A stretch of DNA of 64,000 nt from Lepidostoma basale (Eukaryota; Arthropoda; Insecta; Trichoptera; Lepidostomatidae). Each line of letters begins with the position of its first letter. Within the stretch, counting starts at the first letter, position 1. The stretch covers positions 827,001 to 891,000 of the forward strand of contig JAHDVF020001237.1 of the NCBI GenBank assembly GCA_022606425.2. The letters run 5' to 3'. The position numbers and the translations under genes are program-made. Of this stretch, positions 1 to 10,579 are shown in pieces. The notes beneath the pieces were generated by a model. The model had not been told where the DNA came from, did not search any database, and saw only the letters and a program-made list of their open reading frames with translations.

Positions 1-23
1 GTGATCAATGTATTTATCCATAT

Positions 24-366
24 TAAATAGTTTATACGAATTAAAACGTCTGTTTTCTACGAGCTTTATTATATTTTATGGTCAAGATATGTTTCGCTTC
101 GCTTATGTACATTTTTAAATGCCTTAGCGAAACATATCTTCTTCTTCTTCTAAGTGTAGGCCTTGTGGCCTATTTCTTAAGAGGAATTTGCCTCCTGCGA
201 GGTCGACTCCCAGCTGTCGATCCATCTCTTTGTGGTCTGCCGGGGGACGTCTACCTTGGGGCTGGCTGAAGGATCCATTCTCCTCACGTGTGCATACCAG
301 TATCAAACATATCATTCCCATAAATTATAATAAAACATCTAGCAAACCAATATATTCATTTGGTAT
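24..366. repeat. Foldback (palindromic) element, split by a LINE
   Basis: Left arm (24-138) and right arm (305-366) are inverted copies of the same sequence, with the shared core around GGAATGACATGTTTCGC that recurs at 8517-8705, 33213-33412 and 49223-49425. The palindrome is interrupted by a LINE fragment at 139-304. No coding capacity; probably a non-autonomous foldback DNA element. Confidence 0.6.
139..304 (-). mobile_element. LINE-B 3' end fragment with (GAA)n tail and target duplication
   Basis: On the minus strand this reads as the end of a non-LTR reverse transcriptase reading frame followed by GAAGAAGAAG. It is flanked by a perfect 9-bp direct repeat AAACATATC (130-138 and 305-313), the target-site duplication made when it entered the foldback element. 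Confidence 0.65.
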
Positions 367-2065
367 TATTGTAATAGCATTATAGCTTAACCTGTCAATT
401 TTAAAAATGATAAATTTCTTGAAATACAGAATTACTATATATAGTAATAACAATATATTTATGACATAAATAAAATTAATTTTAATGACGCAATCTATTA
501 TTATTACATACAATAAATATTATTTAAGCATTATTTGAATAGCTTAACATTTATAAACGGTACTTTTATGTAAAAACAGTTAGATAAAAATATTATAGAT
601 ATATAATAGATATACGATGAAAGAATAATACAAATCATCATATTATATGCACACATATAAAATATAAATATAATAGGATTAGGTATAGCATATTTGTGAA
701 TAAATATTTTGTAAATTTTGGTAATATATATTTGTAAATAATGACAGCCTTCATGGCAGAGTGGCAACAGCTATGACTGCTTTGATTCCCGGTGATGACA
801 GTATGGGAAAAAAATCACGCTATCTTCGGTCTTGTAGAATTCACGTGACAATAAAAATGACGATAGAGTAGTTATCTATCACATGTCTTGGGATTCAATA
901 GCTAAAAATATGTATACAGTAATTGGGTCTAAGGTCCAAGTAAACGAAAATGTGGAAAGCGACGAGAAACTTCCACATTATAGGTCCAAGTGACATCCCA
1001 AGAACCAGCGAAGTTCGTTTTGATGACCCAAACTCAACTTTTATATTTTATTTCCCGTTTTTTTTTTATTTTGATAAGCTTTCGTATCGTTCGTTTTCTT
1101 TTGGGGAGAAATGTTTGTCAAAATCATAAAAATATCAATGAGTTTATGTTTTTTTTTTGTATTGACTTCTCTTCGTCAGCTTGTTAGCCTCGCCACCCCC
1201 ACGCCATCCCTATCGGTCTCTCGCTAGTGTTCTTCAGGCAGTTCCCGCCGTCCGTACAATATCATCGCTCCACCTGGTAGGCTGTCTCCCGACACTTCTC
1301 CGGCGCAACCTTGGTCTCCGTTTAGTAACCCTTTGGCTCTTAGCTAGTTATATGGTCTCTAAGTGAGATACCTAACATGGATCTTTCCATGGCCCGTTGT
1401 GAAACTTTAATTTTGTTCATTACTTCTTTAGTTAACGTCCACGTATTAACTTGGCTATGTTTAATAAAGACAAGCACACGCCAAAATCTAGTCGCCACTC
1501 TGACGCGCCGCGACGCTGGCAGAGTGTGCCGACGACCGCGACGCCGACATTAGAACACGCCAGCTGAAAAGACCTCGTTTGCAATTAGAAAGCTTTATCA
1601 AGCGCCCTTTATATAATATAAAGTCTGTCTATCTAACAATTATGAAATTCATATATTTTCGAGCAACGCGTAATACATATTACTTTAAAATGTATTTAAA
1701 TTTGAATATTTGAATTGTTGATGAACACCATGTTCTGAATAAACATATATTAAATATTATTGTAATAAACGCATCACACCGTGACTCTAATATTAATGCA
1801 TGTTCTTTAAAAAAAATGTTTTTAACCGGTTTCGTCAGCTCACTGCCAATTCTGGGAACGAAACTGGCCGGAACTGTAAGAAAAACAAATGGAACAAAAT
1901 GAAATATTGTATTTAAAATAAAGAAATATTTCGAGTCTTCTATATTCGTTAGATTTAAAAAAAACACATCAGTTTTTAAATCCAATCATTCAGAATATTA
2001 AAAAATTAGACAACGTTTTATTTTAAATAATTATACAATAATAATTATAATATTTATTGAATGTT
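367..2065. other. Intergenic, AT-rich; no supported gene
   Basis: No coding exon recognised. Two GC-richer patches (about 1180-1370 and 1490-1580) stand out from AT-rich surroundings, but neither has a recognisable protein or repeat signature. They could be old transposon pieces or an isolated 5' exon. Confidence 0.4.
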
Positions 2066-2127
2066 AAGGCGTTAGCACAGTGGAAATCTATCGTTAAAAC
2101 TTTGGAATAGAAATTTCGATTCCAAAT
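2066..2127 (+). repeat. Possible tRNA-derived SINE head
   Basis: A box-like TTAGCACAGTGG (2072-2083) is followed about 35 bases later by a B box-like TTTCGATTCC. The spacing fits an internal RNA polymerase III promoter, but the tRNA fold between the boxes is poor, so this is a degraded SINE head at best. Confidence 0.3.
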
Positions 2128-2224
2128 AATAATATTATATAACAATAATATTTCCTTTGTAAGATTTTTATTAAACAATATCTATATCATTTTAAATATT
2201 TATGTTTTTTTTAATATTAAACTA

Positions 2225-2372
2225 AAGAACTAGCCATCACTCCGTCTCCGAAGGGATAGGCAGAAAGAATGGACTGCCACAATTTTATTTCATGACGATT
2301 TTCTCTCGTTTCCTCAACATTCATACATCGTGTCATGTTTGATTTAGTTGATCGCGACACGTTTTCCTCGAA
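2225..2372 (-). mobile_element. LINE-A 3' end fragment
   Basis: Minus-strand match to the LINE-A 3' end seen many times in the window (CCATCAC..CGTCTCC..GGCAGAAAGAATGGACTGCC on the plus strand). The (TTAG)n tail is reduced to one unit. Decayed and non-coding. Confidence 0.65.
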
Positions 2373-3410
2373 TACACACATTTGAAGATACACACAGGAA
2401 ATGCCAGTTCGGTTTTTTTTTAATATTGCGTGTAATTGCGCTATAATCTGGATGCAAAGGTGTATTCAAGGATTCAAGTTTTTTTTTCATTACGGTTAAA
2501 TGTTTTATATTCATATTAAATAAAACCAAAAAGTGGTTGATGTAATTTTTATTTATTTAATATCTTATAAGGATTGACAATGAGACATGTAACATAGATG
2601 GCGCAACTAACTTTTTATTTTCTAAACACCGCGTATAAGAATAAAGATAAAATGTATTCATACTACAATGCTATTGTACATACTAAAGGGGTAATAGCCC
2701 ACTCATCAATTCTCTCGAAACTACATAATGTGTACGTCATGTTAACATCTTCGGTCACAGCTGACAATGTGAACTATTTCTAGATATCCTGTACACACCA
2801 CACCGCACCGTGGCGTGGCGTGGCATGTGTGTATCTTCAATGGTCCATTTGTTATCAAAACGGTAGAAGAATGCGTCCTCTGTGTCAATTTAAGTACACG
2901 AGACGTGTAATCAAACGGACGTTTCCTGTCTGGGATCTCATGATTTATTTCTCTAGGAAGACACTCACACGACTCCAATCGAATGTACTCGTATCACACA
3001 CGATAGAATAACTTCACGTTTTCAAATAACACATTTAAATATTTGCAATGTTCTAGAATAATTTAAGAGTGTGTAATCTTCTTTATTACTTTCGAGAAAA
3101 GCAATTACTTTGCGGTCGAACATTTAAAAAATTGTTAATTATTTATGGACATAACTCCGTAAAAACTTCACACCACATTATTCCATCTCTTCAAGTAATT
3201 AAATAAAACACCTCCTATATTGAACCTAGACACGAGCGGATTTTTTTAACAATTAAAACAATCAATTCGCATGCTTCAGAATGAAATGTACAGTTTTATT
3301 ATCCAGTTAGTTAGTTAGGATAATAAAAATTATTTCAACATTTAACTGTTTTAATTAATATAAATGAAAATATATATTTTTTTAGAATATTTCTTATTTT
3401 TTATAGGAAT
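2373..3410. other. Intergenic; nothing recognised
   Basis: AT-rich sequence with only short open frames on both strands, none with a family signature. A CACACCGCACCGTGGCGTGGCGTGGC patch near 2800 is low complexity. Confidence 0.4.
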
Positions 3411-3652
3411 GACACGTTTTGACCTAACCCCTCAATAAAAGACCTCTCTAATTATGACCCAAACACCCCAAGCGTCCAAAGTCTATCCTCCTTTAGAGAA
3501 ATACTCTGGGCTAAACAAATCAAACCCCGCATAAACCAAAAACCCAACAAATCACTTTTCCAACAATGTTTCCATCAGATGTAAGAGGAATAGTCAAAAG
3601 AGCTGAACATCTGTAAGCCATAAGATCCAAGTCCAAGCTTTGTTAAGACTTT
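3411..3652 (+). repeat. Dispersed repeat R1 (copy 1)
   Basis: About 200 bases containing AAGAGGAATAG followed by a conserved AAAGAGCTGAAC..CTGTAAGCC block. The same block occurs at 44280-44505 and 55600-55760 (same orientation) and at 26700-26885 and 28705-28890 (reverse). Family not identified; possibly part of a larger transposon. Confidence 0.6.
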
Positions 3653-4474
3653 ATCAAATGTCTTTTATACTAAAAAATTCTATAAAACTGACATAATAAA
3701 TAAAAAGTTGAACATGCTTATGTCTTATGATTCAATAATTTTTCCGAAACAACACGTTTTTACAATTAAATACCCACATTATATATTGAGATGGTATCAC
3801 CATAAAATAAAACATATGCAAGGTACGAGTACTCAATTCCCTCACCAAATAAATTATATTGTATTCACAAACAAACTTTATTTATATTTAATAAAAAACA
3901 ATCAAACCGGCTTCGACTTTGTTTTACGATCGTCTTATTACTCCCGTGGTTGTATTTTCTTTGTTTAGATACCTATATACATATATGATCATATGCCAAA
4001 GCAATTGTGATAGAAAAATGAACTAACTGAGAAAACTGGTAATATAAATACAGAGCGCTGTATCCTAATTAAATAATTTTTCATCCAATTTAAAATATCT
4101 TTGGGAGTTTTATGAATGATTGGGGTGAACGAGCTCTCAGTAGCTCTCGCGAGGTACTGTTGATATTGTATTGTATTTCAGATGAGACATACCATAAATA
4201 TAGAAGTGCGGGAAATAAAGTAGTACCTATACAAGTTCTATGAACTAAATATTTTTTATTAAAAATTGTTATGTACATATATGTACACAATTGAACAATA
4301 TCATTTTATAAAACATCTAACGCTTAAAAATCGCATGTTACATTATAGTAACTGTTTGCTTTTTTACCAAAATACAACATTGCGAATGTGTTATTAATTG
4401 TAAGTATTAGGAGATATATTTGTCAAATGTCAACAATCGCACAGTTGACATTTACAAGACGGGAGGGAATACCG
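3653..4474. other. Intergenic; nothing recognised
   Basis: AT-rich sequence. The longest open frame (about 86 codons near 3708-3968) has no recognisable domain and its composition is that of random AT-rich DNA. Confidence 0.4.
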
Positions 4475-4640
4475 CGGCTTCGTTAGCTTGATGCTGTTCT
4501 AAAGGACCTGCAATTGTTGGGAGTTAGACCTGCGGAGTAGAAGTCGAGAGCTCGTGATAGGGTCGGCTGGAGAAACTTTTTGGAGGTGGCCGAGGTTCAC
4601 CTAGGACTGTAGAGCCAAAGAGAAGGAGATACAATATATT
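4475..4640 (+). mobile_element. LINE-B-type 3' end fragment
   Basis: Plus-strand translation gives a run resembling LKDLQLLGV..RARDRVGWR and then a purine-rich end (AGAGAAGGAGATAC). This is the typical C-terminal tail of non-LTR reverse transcriptases of the (GAA)n-tail group, with internal stops. Confidence 0.5.
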
Positions 4641-5044
4641 TATTGTTTTGGGAATTTGGGAATTTGAGAATCAAATCGATCAATTATTGATAGTTAACTA
4701 TGTGAAACAATGTACCTACGAATATAGAAAAAGCTTGAGACGTATGTCAAGATATAAGAGTACGTATGTCTTGCCTACCCATCAGTTTTTCTTATTCGTA
4801 TAGAGAAATAGTGTGTGTTATTTAAATACATTAAAATTAAATTGGTATCGAGAGATTAGGGCTCCAGCACTAGAACAAAAAGCCTTTTTAGAACCATTCT
4901 TTTAGGACTCTCCGATCCATTAGGGAATGAAAATCCGAGGCAAAGTTGATGTTGTGCGATGGGCAAGACTAAGAAGACGTTACTATAGATACCATGTGAA
5001 GAGAACATGTTCTAAAAAAGTGATAAACAAATAAAGTTTTCAAA

Positions 5045-5165
5045 AAACAGCAGCCGTTTTCCAGGAAAAACACCCAAAAAAATGAAAGACAGCTGGACAT
5101 CTGAATCCCAGGAACAGGCTCCGAGAAACGACAGGACAGGACCTAGTAGGCAGAAGAAGAAGAAT
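5045..5165 (+). mobile_element. Probable LINE 3' tail
   Basis: Purine-rich block ending in CAGAAGAAGAAGAATT, as in the other (GAA)n-tailed LINE ends. Too short to assign to a subfamily. Confidence 0.4.
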
Positions 5166-5571
5166 TAAATTCGCAATTATATATTTAGCGTGTTTTTTAT
5201 CAATTGCATCCGTTGCCTGCCAAAGAAATAATTGTGTCTTTAACAATGTCATCACAAACATAATAATAATAACCCACATTACTGCAAATCATATCAATCG
5301 CATGTACAATTACAAGTAATTACACGTACATTCTCGTAAGTGCTTCATGACTATACAGTGGATATGCGATTTTAATGATTTATTGTATCCTGTAGCTATA
5401 TACGAGTGGCAGATGCTTGTACTTACAATCATCAAACAGGATGATCAGAAACTAGTTGTGCTACTAACGGTTCTTAAATGTATAGTACGTACTCGTATGT
5501 CTCATTACCGAATGGTCATAAATTTAGTTTTGATTTTGAACTTTTTTTTCTTACCCTAATTTATTAAAAAC

Positions 5572-5790
5572 TAACAAACCATCTCGCCGCCTCTCCCAAG
5601 GGGGAGGCAGAAATAATTTACCGTCACAATGTTCTTCCCTGACATACTTCTCTCGTGTCCTCATTCATACATCATATCATGCACGAACGTCGATTTCTCC
5701 GGCTTTTCACGTGGCCGACATTCAATATGTGATTTATTTGTTTGTGACACGTTTTCCTCGGTCTTCCTCTGTTTCTAGTTCCATTTACAA
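5572..5790 (-). mobile_element. LINE-A 3' end fragment
   Basis: Minus-strand translation ends with a degraded form of the LINE-A C-terminus (NGTRNRGRPRKT motif, then QINHILNVGHVKS). The plus strand begins at a decayed (CTAA)n tail. The coding frame is broken. Confidence 0.7.
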
Positions 5791-5799
5791 AACGATATA

Positions 5800-7288
5800 T
5801 TTTTCTTACTTCTATGATAGTGTGCTGCTCGTCCGATATGAATAACTTTATCAAATAAATTTCGTTTATACAAATAAAAAAAATAATGATTGGAAAAAAT
5901 CTCGTCTAAAATCTAAATTTAATCTTATTGTAATGTAATTTTAGTTCTTTTCTATATATAGATATGTGTTACATAAATTAAATAATATTTTAAATAAATT
6001 ATAATGTTATTTATTGTATTTCAGAGTACATAAATTCTCTTGAAAATTGTTACGTTTCTTGACATTTATAGAAAAAACTGATAATATTATTAGCATGATC
6101 ATGTTTGCATGGCAAACGATCATAATTCTCAGAATATTATAAAACGAAACAGCGCTCAACGTTATTAACTAATCTAAGGAAAATGTCAACTTATCTTCTT
6201 ATTAATTCCAAAGTACTCGTAAATAAATTATTGACTATCTGACGTGCAGCACACTATCGTAGAAGGAAATATAACAACAAAATATCGTTTTGTTTTAGAT
6301 GCTAATTAAAGTTTAAAACTTTTCAACGAACATCTATAGAATGTTTATATATAATTGACGTCATCAGCGGGTCAAGTATGAAAGATATAAATATATATAT
6401 TCAGTTTCTTAGAATCTAACTTTGATATAGGTAGGTATTTACCTATTGTATATTGGCATATGAAAAGATGAATTGTACATCATATTAATTCTTTCTCGCT
6501 TATAATTCATATCTCACTATATAATAGCAAAATACAACTTTTCTGAACAAAATAGAAATTGAAAAATGTTTATTTGTTTGCAAACAACACTTTATTTAAA
6601 TAAAAAATTAATTAGCACCAAAGAGGTGGAGAGAAGGCTGGTCGTCTTCATCACAATATCCTGCATAAACAGATCACAAGATCTACAATAAGAAGAATAA
6701 GAATTAACACAAACATGTTTCGGGCACAGGAGTCCTTCATCAGATACAAAATAAATATTTAAACATTTTTTTTATGAGTGCGGTCAGTTTTGACAGACAT
6801 TAAAATGAAATATTCGAACGTTTGTGCATTTGTTATAACAATTATTTTGAATAAATCTTAAATAATATTTTTAAGTTCTTATAAGGGTCCAGGTATTAAT
6901 TTTTGGATAAAGAAAATAAATCAATTGTTGGATTGAAGTTAAGTACAACGCATCACAAAGATATAATAAATATTGAAGAAAATAGAATTTGTTTAAAAGT
7001 GAAATTTTTCGTTAATTCTGCTGAAAACCGTATTCAACCGAGCGCCATTTCGTAATCCATATCATTAAAGTGCATGGTATTTTAATGAAATCTGCGCATA
7101 ACTGTCTGCGAATTTAAAGAATTTATTTTAACCAGGCGTTCAGAATAAACGTAGATTATTTTCATTTCAAACTCACATCGGCAGCGTTGCAATAGTTGCA
7201 TTAACCTATAATTAACTGTTTAATTTGATTTTCGTATTTCAAATTCGAAAGTTTTTCATTACTCACACAAAATAGCAAAATACACCTA
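5800..7288. other. Intergenic, AT-rich; nothing recognised
   Basis: No exon-like GC shift, conserved protein or clear repeat boundary seen. The CTACAATAAGAAGAATAAGAATT run near 6690-6720 may be a LINE tail. Confidence 0.35.
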
Positions 7289-7908
7289 ATAGTTAATATT
7301 AATTGTGACACGTAATACGTTTGTACTGTTTTGCTGTTAAAATTATATTAGTTTTATCGTTTTTATAAAGAATTTTGACAGGTGTAAAAATAAATTTTTC
7401 GTTTGTTCCAATGACAATTTGAATAATTTCTTCAATATTATTTTTAAGTTCTTGCTGGTTAAGTGCCTAATTACAGCTAATTTAAAAAAATGTGGATACG
7501 TGTAACATAAATTAAATAAACACAAAAGTCCGGATCGTCCATGTCAACTAAAAAAATGTGCTAAATTAAAAAAAACGGTGGATACGTGGAACATAAATTA
7601 AATAGACAATATGTGCACCATCTAAAAAGAACATTTTGTGTTAAATTATTTTTATTTTGTTATTTTATTTTATATCATTGTATTTTATTTTATTTGTTTT
7701 AGATTTATTTTGTGGGTGTTGGACGATCGAAGTGTGCGCGGGAGATACCTATTGGTGGCGATGAGGTTCGCAACCCATCACACCGCGTCTCCCGCGGGGC
7801 GAAAAGAGAAGGATGGAATGCCGCATCAGTAAAAGTGTGACAATCCATTCTTTCTGCCTACCCTTTCGGAGAGACGGCGTGATGGTTAGTTAGTTAGTTA
7901 GTTAGTTA
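7289..7908 (+). mobile_element. Non-autonomous LINE-A derivative (5' end joined to 3' end), copy 1
   Basis: The AT-rich 5' part (7289-7690) and the start of the endonuclease frame ([16 protein letters not shown] region, about 7740-7825) run directly into the LINE-A 3' terminus (ATTCTTTCTGCCTACCC..GGCGTGATGG) and a (TTAG)n tail at 7885-7908. The copy at 18272-18810 has the same junction (around 7825-7835), so the deleted form itself has multiplied. Confidence 0.7.
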
Positions 7909-8516
7909 ATATTCTAGATTATTTAATATTTTTATACCAGACCTTTAATCGCTTTTTAAACTAATTAACGCTTAATTGTAAGGCATTAAATTTATTATCA
8001 AAAGCATACATTATATCACCAAGAATAGTGGCTATCTTAAAAAGATCCTAGCTTCCAATTTTAAACGCTTATTAATATTTTAGGGAAGCTATTCTGGGAC
8101 ACAAAAAAACGAAAATAGCGCGCCACGGTTAAAGTGAAAATAACAAAACGGCTCAAAGACGTCGTTTGTTGTTGTACTTTTTATTTTTAGCGGGTACATA
8201 ATTAAGCACATTCATAAATATGTAAATACTCCAAAATATTTACATCCATAATGGGTAAGTAAAAGGTAAGTTTGCATGTGACCCAGGTCAAACAGATTCC
8301 TTACTTACATTGAACACTAATATTGTTATAAATTTTTTGGAATATTTTAATACCATGTAATAATTATATTCAATGGGAATTAACTAAGTGTTTATGCACA
8401 TAATGAGGTGTGAAAACTTATAATTTTGTTTTGTTTCTTGAACGATGATTTAACAGTTCACATTAAAATACATATATTTATTGTTTCTTGAACAATGATG
8501 TAAAACTCCATATTAA

Positions 8517-8705
8517 ATAATTAATACGAATGAAAACGCCAGTTTTCTAGAAGTTTTATTATATTTTATGGGAATGACATGTTTCGCCCTTCTAAGGCAT
8601 AATCAAATGTGATTTGATAATGCCTTAGAAGAGCGAAACATGTCATTCCCATAAAATATAATAAAACTTCTAGAAAACTGATGTTTTCATTCGTATTAAT
8701 TATTT
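8517..8705. repeat. Foldback element, near-perfect palindrome
   Basis: Arms of about 90 bp (8517-8609 and 8610-8705) are inverted copies with almost no mismatches, centred on ATCAAATGTGATTTGAT. A transcript through it would form a long hairpin. Related copies occur at least five more times in the window. Confidence 0.8.
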
Positions 8706-8712
8706 TCAAAAA

Positions 8713-8853
8713 TATATGTTTCATATAAGTTTTATTACATTATATTTTATGGGAATTACATATTTCATCTTGATAAAGCATTTAGTCACATTTGATAATG
8801 CCTTCGCAATGCAAATAAATATAATAAAACTTTTAGAAAATATATGTTTTCAT
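8713..8853. repeat. Second foldback-element copy, truncated by the hAT insertion
   Basis: A diverged copy of the same palindrome (TTATGGGAATTACATATTTC and GATAATGCC blocks) directly follows the intact one. It ends at the hAT element; the remainder resumes at 9752. Confidence 0.5.
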
Positions 8854-9751
8854 TAGAGATGCGCCGAGTACAAGTTTTACCGAGTTACCAGTACGAGTTT
8901 TACTCGGTTTGATGTTTGCCAAACCGAATACTTGGCCGAATAACTCGGTTCAATTTCAAGTCCGTGAAATCTGCCCAAACATAGCGGATATGCAAGAAAA
9001 GCTTAAAGATGAAGTTCAGGATCGCTTTCAAGGCTTAGAAGGTGATAAATATTACTGTTTGGCTACTTTACTGGACCCCAGAATGAGATTTTTTAATCCA
9101 GAGAAATGCGAATTGATCAGGAAGATCCTATTTTAGAATCCATTGAAAGAAGCGACGTTACAGAGAGCGTCAGCAGCAGTGAAGAAAACGAATCTAATTC
9201 TAACCTTAACCAATTAAGACAATCACAAGATGCTCATGCATCATTTTGGAATTGCTTCCAAGAACTTACTTCTACCCATGGCTCTAGAATTGGATCGATA
9301 TGTAAACGAAGAATTGTTGTCAAAAGATAAGAAGAGTCCTTTCGAGTGGTGGGCAAGACATAAAATAAGATATCCAGAGATAGCACATTTAGCAAGAGTG
9401 TTTTTCTGTGCACCTGCAAGCACTGTGTATAGCAAGCGTTTATTTTCAGAAGCAGGTAACGTCTATGAAAAAAAAAGGAACAGGCTGTTACCAGAACGTG
9501 CAGAGAGTCTTGTATTCTTACATCACAACTTGCCTTTGCTAAATTTTAAATATTAATTGTTTAACTACAATTTTAATAAATGCAACTTTTTAATCCTTCT
9601 GTTTTCATTATATTTCCCAAAATATTATATTACTTTAGTTAAACCGAGTATGCTCGTCATTTAGACCGAGTTATTCGGCCGAGTACGAGTAATAAAAAAA
9701 CGCCGAATACACCGAGTACCGAGTATTAAACGAGTACTCGGCCCATCTCTA
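8854..9751 (+). mobile_element. hAT element with terminal inverted repeats and 8-bp target duplication
   Basis: The ends are imperfect inverted repeats, TAGAGATGCGCCGAGTAC on the left and the reverse complement of CTCGGCCCATCTCTA on the right. They are flanked by a perfect 8-bp direct repeat GTTTTCAT (8846-8853 and 9752-9759). Total length 898 bp, so it is internally deleted relative to autonomous hATs. Subterminal CGAGTA/ACTCGG motifs recur near both ends, as expected for transposase-binding sites. It inserted into a foldback element. Confidence 0.9.
8909..9556 (+). pseudogene. Broken hAT transposase, C-terminal part
   Basis: Remnant of an Ac/ZBED-type hAT transposase inside the 898-bp element. 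The segment at 8909-9136 carries LKDEVQDRF and YCLATLLDPRMRF, typical of the region before the dimerisation domain. The segment at 9330-9556 carries the hAT C-terminal dimerisation domain: FEWWARH, YPEIAHLAR, a degenerate PAS..YSKRLFSEAG, then KKRNRLLPE and the final FLHHNLP. The segments lie in different frames, and the N-terminal zinc finger and most of the catalytic region are missing, so it cannot make a working transposase. Codon use is AT-rich like the flanks. Confidence 0.85.
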
Positions 9752-9759
9752 GTTTTCAT

Positions 9760-10004
9760 TCACATTGATTATATAATTTTTCAGTACAGGTACTCCACAA
9801 ACAGTAAATGATTTAGTGTTTTATATGACAGGAACCTTTGTATACCATAAGATAGGGAAGAATAATCTTCGTAAAGTAATTTTACTTCTAGTTAATTTAT
9901 TTTGTGTTTTATTAATAAATAACTCATTGTATGTATTGATTTTTTTATCGGCAATAAATCATTGCCTGCGTACATAAAAACGCAACAGTTGAAACAATCT
10001 TTAT
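9760..10004. other. Intergenic; remnant of foldback flank
   Basis: Short AT-rich stretch after the hAT element. The first bases continue the interrupted foldback copy; the rest shows nothing recognisable. Confidence 0.35.
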
Positions 10005-10008
10005 TTAA

Positions 10009-10574
10009 CCCTTTCGTGGCTGGTGGGAATATTTATTCCATCTTTTGAAATTGCTTTAAAAAATCAATGGGAATTACGTTTCCTAAGTTTATCCACTTCA
10101 ATCATCTAGCGTCATCATTAGATATTAGCAGTTGAATTTTAAAAAACACGGGTCATTTTGTTTTTGAGAGTCGTGCGTCAGATACGTTAATTTTTTGACA
10201 AAACTTTCAAGTAAATAATAATAATTTTGACGATTGATTTGAGTTTTAAAGACATTTATTTAACTGTATGATACACACATAGTTTAGAATTTCAAGTTAT
10301 GTCATATTTCATAAGTGGGAATATGATTTATTATTACAAAAATCATTTGAATGTTTTTTTTTTTAATAAATTATTTTTAAAATATGTATATATTTCTTTC
10401 TTACGCACAATGAGTGGGAAGTATAGATTCTATGCGTTTTTTATAAGTTCCTATCGGTTTAAAAAAAACATATTTTTATAAATATTAATGACTTAAGTTC
10501 TTTAGCATATTTGCATTTTTAAATTGCGATAAATCATATCCTAAAAGAAAAATATATATTTAAGCACGAAAGGG
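10009..10574. mobile_element. piggyBac-like MITE
   Basis: The left end CCCTTTCGTGGCT follows TTAA (10005-10008). The right end is its inverted match AGCACGAAAGGG, followed by TTAC, a one-base decay of TTAA. CCC termini and TTAA targets are the piggyBac hallmark. The 566-bp interior is AT-rich and has no transposase. Confidence 0.65.
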
Positions 10575-10579
10575 TTACA

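Noticed and set aside
740..870. tRNA-like block (TGGCAGAGTGGCA then TTTGATTCCCGG)
   Set aside because: Box spacing and stems do not form a tRNA; too degraded to call even as a SINE.
3708..3968. 86-codon plus-strand open frame
   Set aside because: Composition is that of AT-rich non-coding DNA; no conserved motif.
7885..7908. (TTAG)n tails considered as insect telomeric repeats
   Set aside because: Insect telomere repeat is TTAGG; here the unit is 4 bases and always follows the LINE-A 3' end, so it is the element's tail.
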